22,351 bases of DNA from NCBI GenBank assembly GCA_038323025.1, contig JBBQGL010000053.1:1-22351 (forward strand), read 5' to 3'. The notes beneath the pieces were generated by a model. The model worked only from the letters and a program-made list of their open reading frames with translations, did no database searches and was not told where the DNA came from. Source of the DNA: JAFKKF01 sp038323025. Lineage in GTDB: Bacteria > Pseudomonadota > Alphaproteobacteria > Rhizobiales > Kaistiaceae. The translations under genes and the position numbers were made by a program. Shown one piece after another: positions 14,114 to 22,079 of the stretch (the first letter of the stretch is position 1; each line of letters begins with the position of its first letter).

Positions 14114-14962
14114 CTAGATCATCGCCAAGCCGCGTCGTCGCCCGGCCGGGAAGGCCGCATCGATCCTGGAAACCTCGGCGGCGGTCAGGCTGATATCGCC
14201 GGCCCTGGCGTTCTCCTCGACGTGGCCGGCATCCGCCGCCTTGGGAATGGCGAAAAGCGAGGGCCGCCGCGTCAGGAAGGCGAGCGCCACCTGTCGCGGC
14301 GTGGCGTCGTGAGCCTTGGCTATTTCCTGGAGCGCCTGCCCGCCGGCCGAGCCGCCATCCGGGAACCCTCCGTGGCCGAACGGGCTGTAGCCGACGACCG
14401 CGACGCCATGCTTCTCGCACCACGGAATGACCGCGTGCTCGATACCGCGCTCCTCCAGGTGGTAGAGCACCTGGTTGCAGGCGATGCGCCCGTCGCCCGC
14501 GATCATACGCGCCTCTTCGAGGTCGTCGGCGTCGAAGTTGCTGACGCCCCAGGAGAGGATCTTGCCGTCCTGAACCAGTTCCTCGAAGGCGGCGATGGTG
14601 TCGGCGAGTGGGTGGTGCCCGCGCCAGTGCAGGAGGTAGCAGTCGAGGCGGTTGGTCTTCAGGCGCTTCAGCGAGCGCTCGCAGGCCGCGATCGTTCCCG
14701 CGCGCGAGGCGTTGTTCGGCATCACCTTGGAGACGAGGAAGACATCGTCCCGCCGGCCGGCGATGGCCTCGGCCACGATCTCTTCTGCCGCGCCCGACCC
14801 GTACAGCTCCGCCGTATCGATATGCGTCATGCCGAGGTCGAGGCCGCGCCGCAAAGCCTCGATCGCCGCCTTGCGCTGACTGCGCTCGATATACCAGGTG
14901 CCCTGGCCGATGGCGGCGACGGCGCGCTTCGTGCGGCCGAAGGGATGCTGCGCGATCGTCAT
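14114..14962 (-). CDS. Aldo/keto reductase
   Basis: A 282-residue NADPH-type aldo/keto reductase with a TIM-barrel fold. The catalytic tetrad is Asp49, Tyr54 (DTAELYG), Lys79 (VSKVMP) and His112 (LLHWRGH). GVSNF and the C-terminal IPKAAD cofactor region are also present. It reduces aldehydes or ketones, or oxidises alcohols; the substrate is unknown. ATG 14962 overlaps the stop of the upstream dioxygenase gene in an ATGA, so translation is coupled. The frame continues open into the dioxygenase gene, but that part only shadows the other gene. Together they suggest a small aromatic or quinone detoxification operon; MhqO-type dioxygenases elsewhere serve hydroquinone resistance. Confidence 0.87.
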   Translation of the reverse strand: MTIAQHPFGRTKRAVAAIGQGTWYIERSQRKAAIEALRRGLDLGMTHIDTAELYGSGAAEEIVAEAIAGRRDDVFLVSKVMPNNASRAGTIAACERSLKRLKTNRLDCYLLHWRGHHPLADTIAAFEELVQDGKILSWGVSNFDADDLEEARMIAGDGRIACNQVLYHLEERGIEHAVIPWCEKHGVAVVGYSPFGHGGFPDGGSAGGQALQEIAKAHDATPRQVALAFLTRRPSLFAIPKAADAGHVEENARAGDISLTAAEVSRIDAAFPAGRRRGLAMI

Positions 14963-15891
14963 GCGGGTACCTCCAGCGGCGGCAGCCGCGCTTCGATGAT
15001 GGCCCTCCTCGCCTCGAGGAAAGGCGGCAGCTTCAGTGCGGATCCGAGAGCCGCCGATGCCTCGTCGACGGCGAACCCCGGCTGGTCGGTGGCGATCTCG
15101 AAGAGCACGCCGCCCGGCTCGCGGAAATAGATCGAGCGGAAGTAATTGCGGTCCTTCTGCTCGGTCGGGTGCAGGCCGAATTCCTTGGCGAGCTGGGCCG
15201 CCATCGCTGCTTGCTCCGCGTCGTCGGCGGCGCGGAAAGCGACGTGATGCACCGAACCGCGCCCAAGGCGGCCGGGCAAGAAGCCCTGCGCCACGCGCAG
15301 GTCGACGATCCCGCCGCTGACCGCGTCCGCCTTGAAGCGCCGGAAATTCTCCTCGCGCCCGGCCTCGGTGAAGCCGAGTACGCCGGAGAGGATTGCGCCG
15401 GTTGCGTTGTCGTCGTCGAGGAGGAGGGTAACGCCATGGAAGCCGCGAATGGCGTTTTCGGCCGGGATGCTGCCGCCGCTCCATGCCGGCTCCGTCTCGG
15501 CGCCCGGCACGCCGACCAGCGCCAGGCCCATCCCGTCGGGATCGGTGAAGGCCAGGACGCGCTCGCCGAAGCGCCGGGCGGGCATCTCGTGCGCCACGCC
15601 CTGCTCGATGAAGCGATGGCTCCAGTAGCCGATCGCCACCTCCGGCACGCGGAACGCGGTCTGCTGCGGCGAACCGACGCCGGCGCGGCCGGCGGCCGCG
15701 TGCTCCCACGGAAAGAAAGTCAGGATGGTGCCGGGGTGCCCGGCCTCATCGCCGTAGTAGAGATGCCAGGTGCCGGGGTCGTCGAAATTGACCGTCCGCT
15801 TGACCAGCCGGAGCCCCAGCACCCGCCGGTAGAAGTCGAGGTTGCGCATTGCCGGACCGGCGATGGCGGTCACGTGGTGGATGCCTGGCAT
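14959..15891 (-). CDS. VOC-family ring-cleaving dioxygenase (MhqO/LinE-like)
   Basis: A 310-residue protein with two vicinal-oxygen-chelate (glyoxalase/extradiol dioxygenase) halves, roughly 1-130 and 150-290. The N-terminus GIHHVTAIAG, the central SVHHVAFRA and the late GVLFEIATD carry the His, His and Glu expected to bind Fe(II). Proteins of this group cleave hydroquinone-type rings or serve in quinone and electrophile stress; which substrate applies here is not visible. ATG 15891 gives the family N-terminus. The gene overlaps the aldo/keto reductase by four bases and is divergent from the heptosyltransferase gene, with a 78-bp gap that must hold both promoters. I see no specific operator in it. 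Confidence 0.85.
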   Translation of the reverse strand: MPGIHHVTAIAGPAMRNLDFYRRVLGLRLVKRTVNFDDPGTWHLYYGDEAGHPGTILTFFPWEHAAAGRAGVGSPQQTAFRVPEVAIGYWSHRFIEQGVAHEMPARRFGERVLAFTDPDGMGLALVGVPGAETEPAWSGGSIPAENAIRGFHGVTLLLDDDNATGAILSGVLGFTEAGREENFRRFKADAVSGGIVDLRVAQGFLPGRLGRGSVHHVAFRAADDAEQAAMAAQLAKEFGLHPTEQKDRNYFRSIYFREPGGVLFEIATDQPGFAVDEASAALGSALKLPPFLEARRAIIEARLPPLEVPA

Positions 15892-15969
15892 GGCGGTGGA
15901 CCTTTGCCGCGACGAAGGGCGGGGAGCGACAGCCTAATCTAGGCAGCCGGCCGGGGATTCCAACCACGG

Positions 15970-17097
15970 ATGAAACATGCTTGCATTGGGCCGCCAGTCG
16001 ATGACAGTGCCCTGATGAAGACAGCCACGGTGCCATCCTCCGACGCGCAGCCCCCGCGCCACGGCGCACCGGCACGTATCCTTGTCGTCAAGCTCTCCTC
16101 CTTCGGCGACGTGATTCACACGCTCCCGGCGCTCACGGACTTGCACGCGGCGCGGCCGGAGGTGGAGGTCGACTGGCTGGTGGAAGAGGGCTTCGCCAAC
16201 CTCGTCGCCCGTCACCCGGCGGTCTCGGAGGTCCACACGGTCGCGCTCCGCCGGCTGCGCTGGCCGCCCTCGCGCTGGCCGGCGCTGTTGCGCCATCGCC
16301 GCATCCTGAAGGCGGCGCTCCGCGCGCGCCGCTACGACATGGTGATCGATGCCCAGGGCCTGATGAAGAGCGCCGTGCTCGCCCGCCTCGCCGGTGCTCC
16401 CATCGTCGGCTTCGATCTGGCCAACGCCCGCGAGCCGGCGACGGTGCGCCTCTACGCCCGCCGCCTCCCGCTCGGCGGCCACCCGCATGTGGTCGAGCAG
16501 ATGCGCCGGTTCTTCGCGTCGGCGCTGGATTATTCCCCCCAGCCGGGTGTCGGCTCCGCCGGCCTGCCACGCCGCAGCGAAGGTCGGAAGTCGCGTTACG
16601 GCCTGGTCATCACCGCCGCCGGCTGGCCGACAAAACTCTGGCCGGAAGAGCGCTGGCGGGCGTTGGTCGAGCGCATCGTCGCAGCCGGTCATCGTGTCGT
16701 GTTGCCGTGGGGCAGCGAGGAGGAGCGCGCGCGGGCCGGACGGATTGCGGCGGGCATCGCCGGTGCCGTGCCCTTGCCGCATCGCTTCACCAGCGACGAG
16801 CTTGCCGACCTCGCCGCCGGCGCGGATTTTGCCGTCGGGCTCGACACCGGCGTGTCGCATCTGGCGGCGGCCTTCGATGTGCCTGGCGTCACCCTGTTCG
16901 GCCCCACCGACCCGGATCACGCCCGTCCTCACGGTCGCGGGCAGCGCGCCCTACGCTCCGATCATCCGTCGGCGCCCTGCCAACAGGTGCGCTGCCGGCG
17001 GGAGGCAAGCGGCCGCTGCTGCATGGAGCGGATCGAGCTGGAGGCGGTCTGGACCGAAGTCGCGGCGATCCTGCCTCAGGCGGCCGGCTCGAGCTGA
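15970..17097 (+). CDS. waaC: GT9 lipopolysaccharide heptosyltransferase, WaaC-like
   Basis: A glycosyltransferase family 9 protein (375 residues from ATG 15970), probably adding the first ADP-L-glycero-D-manno-heptose to Kdo-lipid A at the inner membrane. The hallmark ILVVKLSSFGDVIHTLPAL (37-55) matches the WaaC N-terminus and has the catalytic-site Asp47. The GT-B C-domain has ITAAGWPTKLWP, VGLDTGVSHLAAA and FGPTDPDHARP. Some 35 residues precede the family start. ATG 16015 or GTG 16030 would shorten this, but none has a clear Shine-Dalgarno, so the start is unsure. The C-terminus carries a cysteine cluster (PCQQVRCRREASGRCCM). The gene converges on the waaF-like gene and overlaps it by 22 bp. 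Confidence 0.75.
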   Translation: MKHACIGPPVDDSALMKTATVPSSDAQPPRHGAPARILVVKLSSFGDVIHTLPALTDLHAARPEVEVDWLVEEGFANLVARHPAVSEVHTVALRRLRWPPSRWPALLRHRRILKAALRARRYDMVIDAQGLMKSAVLARLAGAPIVGFDLANAREPATVRLYARRLPLGGHPHVVEQMRRFFASALDYSPQPGVGSAGLPRRSEGRKSRYGLVITAAGWPTKLWPEERWRALVERIVAAGHRVVLPWGSEEERARAGRIAAGIAGAVPLPHRFTSDELADLAAGADFAVGLDTGVSHLAAAFDVPGVTLFGPTDPDHARPHGRGQRALRSDHPSAPCQQVRCRREASGRCCMERIELEAVWTEVAAILPQAAGSS

Positions 17098-18107
17098 GCC
17101 GCGAGGCTCTCGGCCACCTCCGCCGCCGGGATCAGGTTGAGGCAGTCGAGATGCCCGAGCGGGCACACCCGCTTGAAGCACGGCCGGCAGGGCAGGGTGC
17201 GCTCGAGAATGGCGATGCGCCTTCCGAGCGGCGGATTGGCCGCGGACGGGATGGACCCGTAGAGCGCCACCACCGGCCGGCCGACGGCGGCGGCGACGTG
17301 CATCAGCCCGGAGTCGTTGCTGACGACGCCGGCCGTGACCGCGAACACGTCGATCGCCTCCACCAGATTGGTCACGCCGCAAAGGTTGGCGGGGACCGCT
17401 GCGGCATTGCGCTCCGCCACCAGGCTTCGGATCGCCTCGGCTATCGGGATGTCCCGGCGCGAGCCGATCAGGAACGCGCGGAATCCGCGCTGGTGAAGGA
17501 GGTCGGCGAGCGCGGCGAAGTGCGGTGCCGGCCACTGCTTCGCCGGTCCGTATTCGGCGCCCGGACAAAGCGCCACCAGCTTGCCGCCGCCGGGCAGGCC
17601 GAACTTCTCCGCGACTACCCAGCCCTTAAGCCGGTCGCTGGTCAGCACCGGGAAGGGCACCTCGGGTAAGCTCGCGCCGGCCTCCCCGGCCAGTCCGGCG
17701 AAGCGGTCGACCGTCCGCACCAGCGCCGTCTTGTCGAGCCTGCGGGCGTCGTTGAGGAGGCCGTAGCGCATCTCGCCGACATAGCCCGTGCGGCGCGGAA
17801 TACGCGCCGCCCACGGCACGATCGCCGATTTCCACGAATTCGGCAGCACGATCGCACGGTCGTAGCCCTCGCCTCTCAGGCCCGCCCCGAATTTCAGCCG
17901 CTTCAGCGGCGCGAAACGCCGGTGAGGAATGTCGAGGACGAGGGTGCGCGCGACGCCCGGCATGCGCGCCCCGATCGGCGCGCTCCACGGCGGCACGATC
18001 AGGTCGATGACCGCTTCGGGCTCGCGCTGCCTGAGCGCCGCGACGAGGCTTTGGGCCATCACCATGTCGCCCACCCACGACGGCCCGACGATCAGTATCC
18101 GGGTCAT
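17076..18107 (-). CDS. waaF: GT9 lipopolysaccharide heptosyltransferase, WaaF-like
   Basis: A 343-residue glycosyltransferase family 9 protein, the likely partner adding the second heptose of the LPS inner core. The N-terminus TRILIVGPSWVGDMVMAQSL is characteristic of WaaF. The C-domain has LCPGAEYGPAKQWP, the VVSNDSGLMHVAAAVGRPVVALYG donor-site block, and PCRPCFKRVCPLGHLDCL near the end. ATG 18107 is preferred over TTG 18113; no clear Shine-Dalgarno is seen. Its last 22 bp overlap the end of the convergent waaC-like gene. It lies downstream of korB on the same strand but is separated from it by 142 bp containing a possible weak terminator, so it probably has its own promoter. Confidence 0.8.
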   Translation of the reverse strand: MTRILIVGPSWVGDMVMAQSLVAALRQREPEAVIDLIVPPWSAPIGARMPGVARTLVLDIPHRRFAPLKRLKFGAGLRGEGYDRAIVLPNSWKSAIVPWAARIPRRTGYVGEMRYGLLNDARRLDKTALVRTVDRFAGLAGEAGASLPEVPFPVLTSDRLKGWVVAEKFGLPGGGKLVALCPGAEYGPAKQWPAPHFAALADLLHQRGFRAFLIGSRRDIPIAEAIRSLVAERNAAAVPANLCGVTNLVEAIDVFAVTAGVVSNDSGLMHVAAAVGRPVVALYGSIPSAANPPLGRRIAILERTLPCRPCFKRVCPLGHLDCLNLIPAAEVAESLAAQLEPAA

Positions 18108-18178
18108 CGGCAAGCGGCCGGCTGGGTAGCGGGCGGGTCTTCGGGTGGCATGCCCGATGGATGACGCGGCTGGCGCCT

Positions 18179-18213
18179 AAAAGCAACCGAACCGCCCCTG
18201 TCATCCTGGGCGG
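18179..18213 (-). terminator. Possible weak terminator after korB
   Basis: Read on the minus strand, CCGCCC pairs with GGGCGG (18213-18192, 10-nt loop), and nine bases later comes TTTT (18182-18179). The long loop and short, distant T-run make it a poor intrinsic terminator, but its position just after the korB stop is suitable. Confidence 0.3.
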
Positions 18214-18249
18214 CGGAGGGTTCCCGGTGCCGTTGGAGCAGGCTGCCTT

Positions 18250-19305
18250 CTACCGCAGTTCCGCGTTGATGGCGGCGAGCGCCGCCGGGCCCGGGCAGAG
18301 CTCGGCATCGGCGAGCGTGTTCATCGGCAGCTCGACCGTGTTCATGCGCTGGTTGAGGTCGCCGGTGTCCTCGTTGATGTAGAGAAGGCCGGTGACCACT
18401 TCGCCGGCGGCGTGACGCTCCTGCAGGTAGGACATCGCCGCCAGCTTGTTGGTCGGGTCGAAGTCCGCCGCCAGCTTCCGCAGGTGCAGCACCGAGCCGT
18501 CGTGCTGGGTCACGGTCTCCACCGTCCCCGGGGCATGGTCGATAAGGATTTCCGTCCGCCCCTCGATCCAGTCGATGGCGTTTACCGCCTCGTTATGCTC
18601 GCGCACATAGTCGAAGCTCTTGGTCGAGCCGGGATGGTTGTTGAAGGCGACGCAGGGGCTGATCACGTCGATGAAGGCGGCGCCGCGGTGGCGGATGGCA
18701 GCGGCGATCAGCGGCACCAGTTGCGCCTTGTCGCCGGAGAAGCTGCGCGCGACGAAGCTCGCGCCGAGGAGGAGCGCCATCGAGACGAGGTCGATGGGCT
18801 GGTCGGCGTTGCCGACCCCGCGCTTCGAGGTCGAGCCGGCGTCGGCGGTGGCGGAGAACTGGCCCTTGGTCAGGCCGTAAACGCCGTTGTTTTCGACGAT
18901 GTAGACCATGTTGACGCCGCGCCTGAGGCAATGCGCGAACTGTCCGAGCCCGATCGAGGCGGAATCGCCGTCGCCCGACACGCCCAGATAGACCAGTTCC
19001 CGATTGGCGAGATTGGCCCCCGTCGCCACCGAGGGCATGCGGCCATGCACGCTGTTGAAGCCGTGGCTCTGGCCGAGGAAATAGGTTGGCGTCTTCGATG
19101 AGCAGCCGATCCCCGACATCTTGGCCACGCGATGCGGCGGCAGGTCGAGTTCGAAACAGGCCTGGATGATCGCGGCCGAGATCGAATCGTGGCCGCAGCC
19201 GGCGCACAGAGTCGACACTGCGCCTTCATAGTCGCGATGCGTGAAGCCGAGCTTGTTCTTCGGCAGGGCGGGGTGGTGGAACTTCGGCTTGAGGAGGTAG
19301 GTCAT
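18250..19305 (-). CDS. korB: 2-oxoacid (2-oxoglutarate):ferredoxin oxidoreductase, beta subunit
   Basis: A 351-residue beta subunit. With KorA it oxidatively decarboxylates a 2-oxoacid with CoA, passing electrons to ferredoxin. ThDP binding is shown by SGDGDSASIG (Gly111-Asp114 region) and ENNGVYGLTKGQFS (Asn139/Asn140, TKGQ 146-149). Cys34, Cys37 (LCAGCGHD), Cys68 (GIGCSS) and Cys218 (SPCVAF) are the expected [4Fe-4S] ligands. The start ATG 19305 has only a weak Shine-Dalgarno. korB is the last gene of the reverse-strand operon and, unusually, is separated from korA by a glycosyltransferase gene and a 225-bp stretch. 2-Oxoglutarate is the most likely substrate from family resemblance; pyruvate or branched-chain oxoacids are less likely. 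Confidence 0.88.
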   Translation of the reverse strand: MTYLLKPKFHHPALPKNKLGFTHRDYEGAVSTLCAGCGHDSISAAIIQACFELDLPPHRVAKMSGIGCSSKTPTYFLGQSHGFNSVHGRMPSVATGANLANRELVYLGVSGDGDSASIGLGQFAHCLRRGVNMVYIVENNGVYGLTKGQFSATADAGSTSKRGVGNADQPIDLVSMALLLGASFVARSFSGDKAQLVPLIAAAIRHRGAAFIDVISPCVAFNNHPGSTKSFDYVREHNEAVNAIDWIEGRTEILIDHAPGTVETVTQHDGSVLHLRKLAADFDPTNKLAAMSYLQERHAAGEVVTGLLYINEDTGDLNQRMNTVELPMNTLADAELCPGPAALAAINAELR

Positions 19306-19347
19306 GGCTGTCTCTGGTCAGTTGTAGCGGGTTCGGGGCTGCTGGCG

Positions 19348-19524
19348 CTACGCCGTTCCGCAGGGTGCGAGTGAGGAGCGCGTTCCAGGCTCTCGGCCGG
19401 AGCGGTGCGTGGCGACGACCGCCGCCGCGTAGCCGCATCCGGCGAGCCCATCGGCCAGCCGTTCCGTCAAGATCTCGCCGGCGATGCGCGGGCGACAAAG
19501 GGCGTTCCGGAAGAGGATCGGCAT
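19348..19524 (-). CDS. Possible small ORF or gene remnant between the glycosyltransferase and korB
   Basis: A 58-codon frame begins six bases after the glycosyltransferase stop. GAGGA, inside the end of that gene, stands nine bases before its ATG. Most codons of the first 45 end in G or C, as in neighbouring genes; the bias weakens toward the end. The start reads MPILFRNALCRPRIAGEILT, then a stretch resembling an amphipathic helix (ERLADGLAGCGYAAAVVA). I recognise no family. It may be a short real protein, or the leading part of a truncated gene whose remainder was lost when this block was rearranged. korB starts 42 bp after its stop. The call rests on ribosome-binding site and codon bias only. 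Confidence 0.35.
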   Translation of the reverse strand: MPILFRNALCRPRIAGEILTERLADGLAGCGYAAAVVATHRSGREPGTRSSLAPCGTA

Positions 19525-19530
19525 GGAATC

Positions 19531-20220
19531 TTATCCTCGCGCCGGCTGGCGATCTCGGACTCGGCTCAGCCGGCGCCGCAGGACCGGCAGCATCGCGAGC
19601 TTCATCGTGTTGAAATCGTTGGTAATGTTGCTCCCGTGCCGGCGGTAGGCCAGTCCATCGACTTCACAGAGAGCCTTGCTCACACCGGCCTCCTCCAGCC
19701 GCAGAAAATAATCGACATCTTCGCCGGTCATCATGGCTTCGTCGAAGCCGGCTACCCGGTCCAGGGCTTTGCGGCGGAAGAGTGCCGTGCCGATTTGCGG
19801 GCAGATGTGGGTGCCGTCAAAACGCCCCAACGCGTACGGGCGAGCGTCCGGCTCGTAAATGAAACGCAGGCGGCCGTATGCGGCGCCGAGCGAGGGATTG
19901 GCGCTCAGGGCTCCACGCAAGGCCTCATGCCGCCCCGCCGGCCACACATCGTCATGGTCGAGGAAGGCGATGAGAGCGCCGCGAGCCGCCGCCAGGCCGA
20001 TGTTGCGCGCCGACGAGACGCCCTTCGCGGCTCCGGTCAGGACCCGGACCCGTGGGTCGCGGATGGTCGCAACCACGGAACGGGTGCCGTCGGTGGAGCC
20101 GTCGTCGACCACCAGAACTTCATCAGTCGGGTCGAGTTGGGCCAAGGCGGAGTTGACCGCCTCGGTAAGAAAGCGCTCACCGTTTCGAACCGCGATGATG
20201 ACGCTGGTTTCGACGGTCAT
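19531..20220 (-). CDS. Family-2 glycosyltransferase (short GT-A protein)
   Basis: A 229-residue GT2-family glycosyltransferase with the N-terminal SVIIAVRNGERFL, DDGSTDG (39-45), LDHDD (87-91, DXD-type metal/UDP site), the acceptor region GEDVDYFLRLEEAG and a C-terminal YRRHGSNIT. No membrane segment is apparent. Such enzymes transfer sugars in polysaccharide, LPS or glycoprotein assembly. It is shorter than many GT2 enzymes (about 250-350 residues) but the catalytic core is complete. ATG 20220 lies 11 bp after the korA stop with no strong Shine-Dalgarno; the frame extends upstream only as a shadow of korA. Its place between korA and korB is anomalous. Nearby heptosyltransferases make an LPS-related job plausible, but that is inference. 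Confidence 0.82.
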   Translation of the reverse strand: MTVETSVIIAVRNGERFLTEAVNSALAQLDPTDEVLVVDDGSTDGTRSVVATIRDPRVRVLTGAAKGVSSARNIGLAAARGALIAFLDHDDVWPAGRHEALRGALSANPSLGAAYGRLRFIYEPDARPYALGRFDGTHICPQIGTALFRRKALDRVAGFDEAMMTGEDVDYFLRLEEAGVSKALCEVDGLAYRRHGSNITNDFNTMKLAMLPVLRRRLSRVRDRQPARG

Positions 20221-20231
20221 CGCAGTGCCAG

Positions 20232-22079
20232 CTATTCCGCCGCGTCGCGCTGCGCGGCGCCGGTCAGCGCCCGCCACTGCTCGCCGACGGCCGACGTGAT
20301 GAAGCGGGCGGTGATCGGCGTGCCGTCGTAATGGAGTATTGGAACCAGCCGCGCCGGATCGAGGGCGCACTCGGTCACCAGCAGCGTCCGCAGTTGCGCG
20401 TCGCGGTTCTGCTCGATGACAAACACCTGCTCGTGGGCGAGGACGAAATCGACCACCGCGTCGGAGAAGGGGAAGGCGCGGATGCGGAGCGTGTCGAGGA
20501 AGATGCCGTCCCGCGCCAGCGCCTCCAGCGCTTCGTCCATCGCCGGCGCCGTCGAGCCGTAGTAGATGACGCCGACCTGCGTCGGCTGCGCGGCGTTGCG
20601 GCGGACCGGCGCCGGGACGAGGTGCTTGGCGGTCTCGAACTTCCTCAGCAGCCGCTGCATGTTCTCGACGTAGTCGGCGCCCTCTTCGCTGTACTTGGCG
20701 CGGGCATTCTTCGACGTGCCGCGCGTGAAGAAGGCCCCTTTGGTCGGATGCGTGCCCGGATAGGTGCGGAACGGGATGCCGTCGCCGTCCACGTCCATGT
20801 AGCGGCCGAAATCCCGCCCGGCCTCGAGTTCCGCTGCCGTCAGGACCTTGCCGCGGTCGTAGTGCTTGCTCTCGTCCCATGCGAGCGGCTTGCACAGCCA
20901 TTCGTTCATGCCGATGTCGAGGTCGAGCATGACGAAGATCGGCGTCTGCAGCCGGTCGGCGAGGTCGAAGGAGAGGGCCGAGAACTCGAAGGATTCGCGC
21001 GGGTCTTCGGGGAAGAGAAGGACGTGCTTGGTGTCGCCGTGCGAGGCGTAGGCGCACAGCAGCACATCGGACTGCTGCGTGCGCGTCGGCATGCCAGTCG
21101 AGGGGCCGCCGCGCTGGACGTCATAGATGACCGCGGGGATCTCGGCGAAATAGGCGAGGCCGATGAACTCGTTCATCAGCGAGATGCCCGGGCCGGCGGT
21201 GCAGGTGAAGGCGCGGGCGCCGTTCCAGGCGGCGCCGATCACGATGCCGATCGAAGCGAGCTCATCCTCGGCCTGGACGATGGCGTAGCGGTTCTTCTTG
21301 GTCGCCGGGTCGACGCGATAGCGCCGGCAATACTTGCCGAACGCTTCGGCAAGCGACGTCGACGGCGTGATCGGGTACCAGGCGGCCACGGTGGCGCCGC
21401 CATAGACCGCGCCGAGACCGGCGGCGTTGTTGCCCTCGAGGAAGATGCGGTCGCCGACGGCATCGGCACGATTGACCCTCAGATCGATCGTGCCCAGTTC
21501 CTTCCACGCATGGTCGCGGCCCATGTGCAGCGCTTCGTAGTTGGGCGGGATCAGTTTGTCCTTGCCCTTGAACTGCTCCGCGATGAGCGCCTCGACGACG
21601 CCCGTCTCGATGCCGAGCAGTTCGGACAGCGCGCCGACATAGATGATGTTCTTGAACAACTGGCGCTGGCGCGGGTCGCTGTAGCGCTCGTTGCAGATCG
21701 CAGTGAGCGGCATGCCGAGGATGCCGATATCCTCGCGGAACTTCGAGCGCGGCATCGGCCGGGTCGAATCGTAAAAGAGGTAGCCGCCGGCATCGATCTC
21801 GCGGACGTCCTGGTCCCAGGTCTGCGGGTTCATCGCGACCATCAGGTCGACGCCGCCGCGGCGGCCGATGTGGCCGGCCTCGGAGACGCGCACTTCGTAC
21901 CAGGTTGGCAGGCCCTGGATGTTGGACGGGAAGATATTGCGCGAGGCGACCGGCACGCCCATGCGCAGGATCGAGCGCGCGAACAGCCGGTTGGCGCTCG
22001 CCGATCCGGAGCCGTTGACGTTGGCGAACTTCACCACGAAGTCGTTGACGCGCAGCGGCGTCTTCACCGGGGCGTTCAT
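20232..22079 (-). CDS. korA: 2-oxoacid (2-oxoglutarate):ferredoxin oxidoreductase, fused gamma-alpha subunit
   Basis: A 615-residue subunit in which the gamma domain (about 12-190: FVVKFANVNGSGSASANRLF, IQGLPTWYEVRVSEAGHIGR) is fused to the alpha domain (GNNAAGLGAVYGGATVAAWYPITPS, motif 235-240; then the QAEDELASIGIVIGAAWNGARAF block and TAGPGISLMNE). This gamma-alpha arrangement is typical of KorA. It supplies the catalytic and CoA-contact regions of the enzyme whose ThDP and Fe-S site are in KorB. ATG 22079 overlaps the upstream ferredoxin-domain gene stop in an ATGA. The frame stays open further upstream only as a shadow. After its stop come a glycosyltransferase gene and only then korB. 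Confidence 0.88.
   Translation of the reverse strand: MNAPVKTPLRVNDFVVKFANVNGSGSASANRLFARSILRMGVPVASRNIFPSNIQGLPTWYEVRVSEAGHIGRRGGVDLMVAMNPQTWDQDVREIDAGGYLFYDSTRPMPRSKFREDIGILGMPLTAICNERYSDPRQRQLFKNIIYVGALSELLGIETGVVEALIAEQFKGKDKLIPPNYEALHMGRDHAWKELGTIDLRVNRADAVGDRIFLEGNNAAGLGAVYGGATVAAWYPITPSTSLAEAFGKYCRRYRVDPATKKNRYAIVQAEDELASIGIVIGAAWNGARAFTCTAGPGISLMNEFIGLAYFAEIPAVIYDVQRGGPSTGMPTRTQQSDVLLCAYASHGDTKHVLLFPEDPRESFEFSALSFDLADRLQTPIFVMLDLDIGMNEWLCKPLAWDESKHYDRGKVLTAAELEAGRDFGRYMDVDGDGIPFRTYPGTHPTKGAFFTRGTSKNARAKYSEEGADYVENMQRLLRKFETAKHLVPAPVRRNAAQPTQVGVIYYGSTAPAMDEALEALARDGIFLDTLRIRAFPFSDAVVDFVLAHEQVFVIEQNRDAQLRTLLVTECALDPARLVPILHYDGTPITARFITSAVGEQWRALTGAAQRDAAE

Noticed and set aside
13913..15130. 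405-codon plus-strand frame over the aldo/keto reductase
   Set aside because: Antisense shadow of the aldo/keto reductase, which has a full catalytic tetrad; no domain is recognisable in the shadow.
14114..15709. A 531-residue fusion of aldo/keto reductase with an N-terminal extension
   Set aside because: The extension reads the dioxygenase gene out of frame. The true start is ATG 14962, overlapping the dioxygenase stop.
19531..21057. A 508-residue protein formed by the glycosyltransferase plus an upstream extension
   Set aside because: The extra part is an out-of-frame reading of korA. The GT2 N-terminus (TSVIIAVRNG) begins at 20220.
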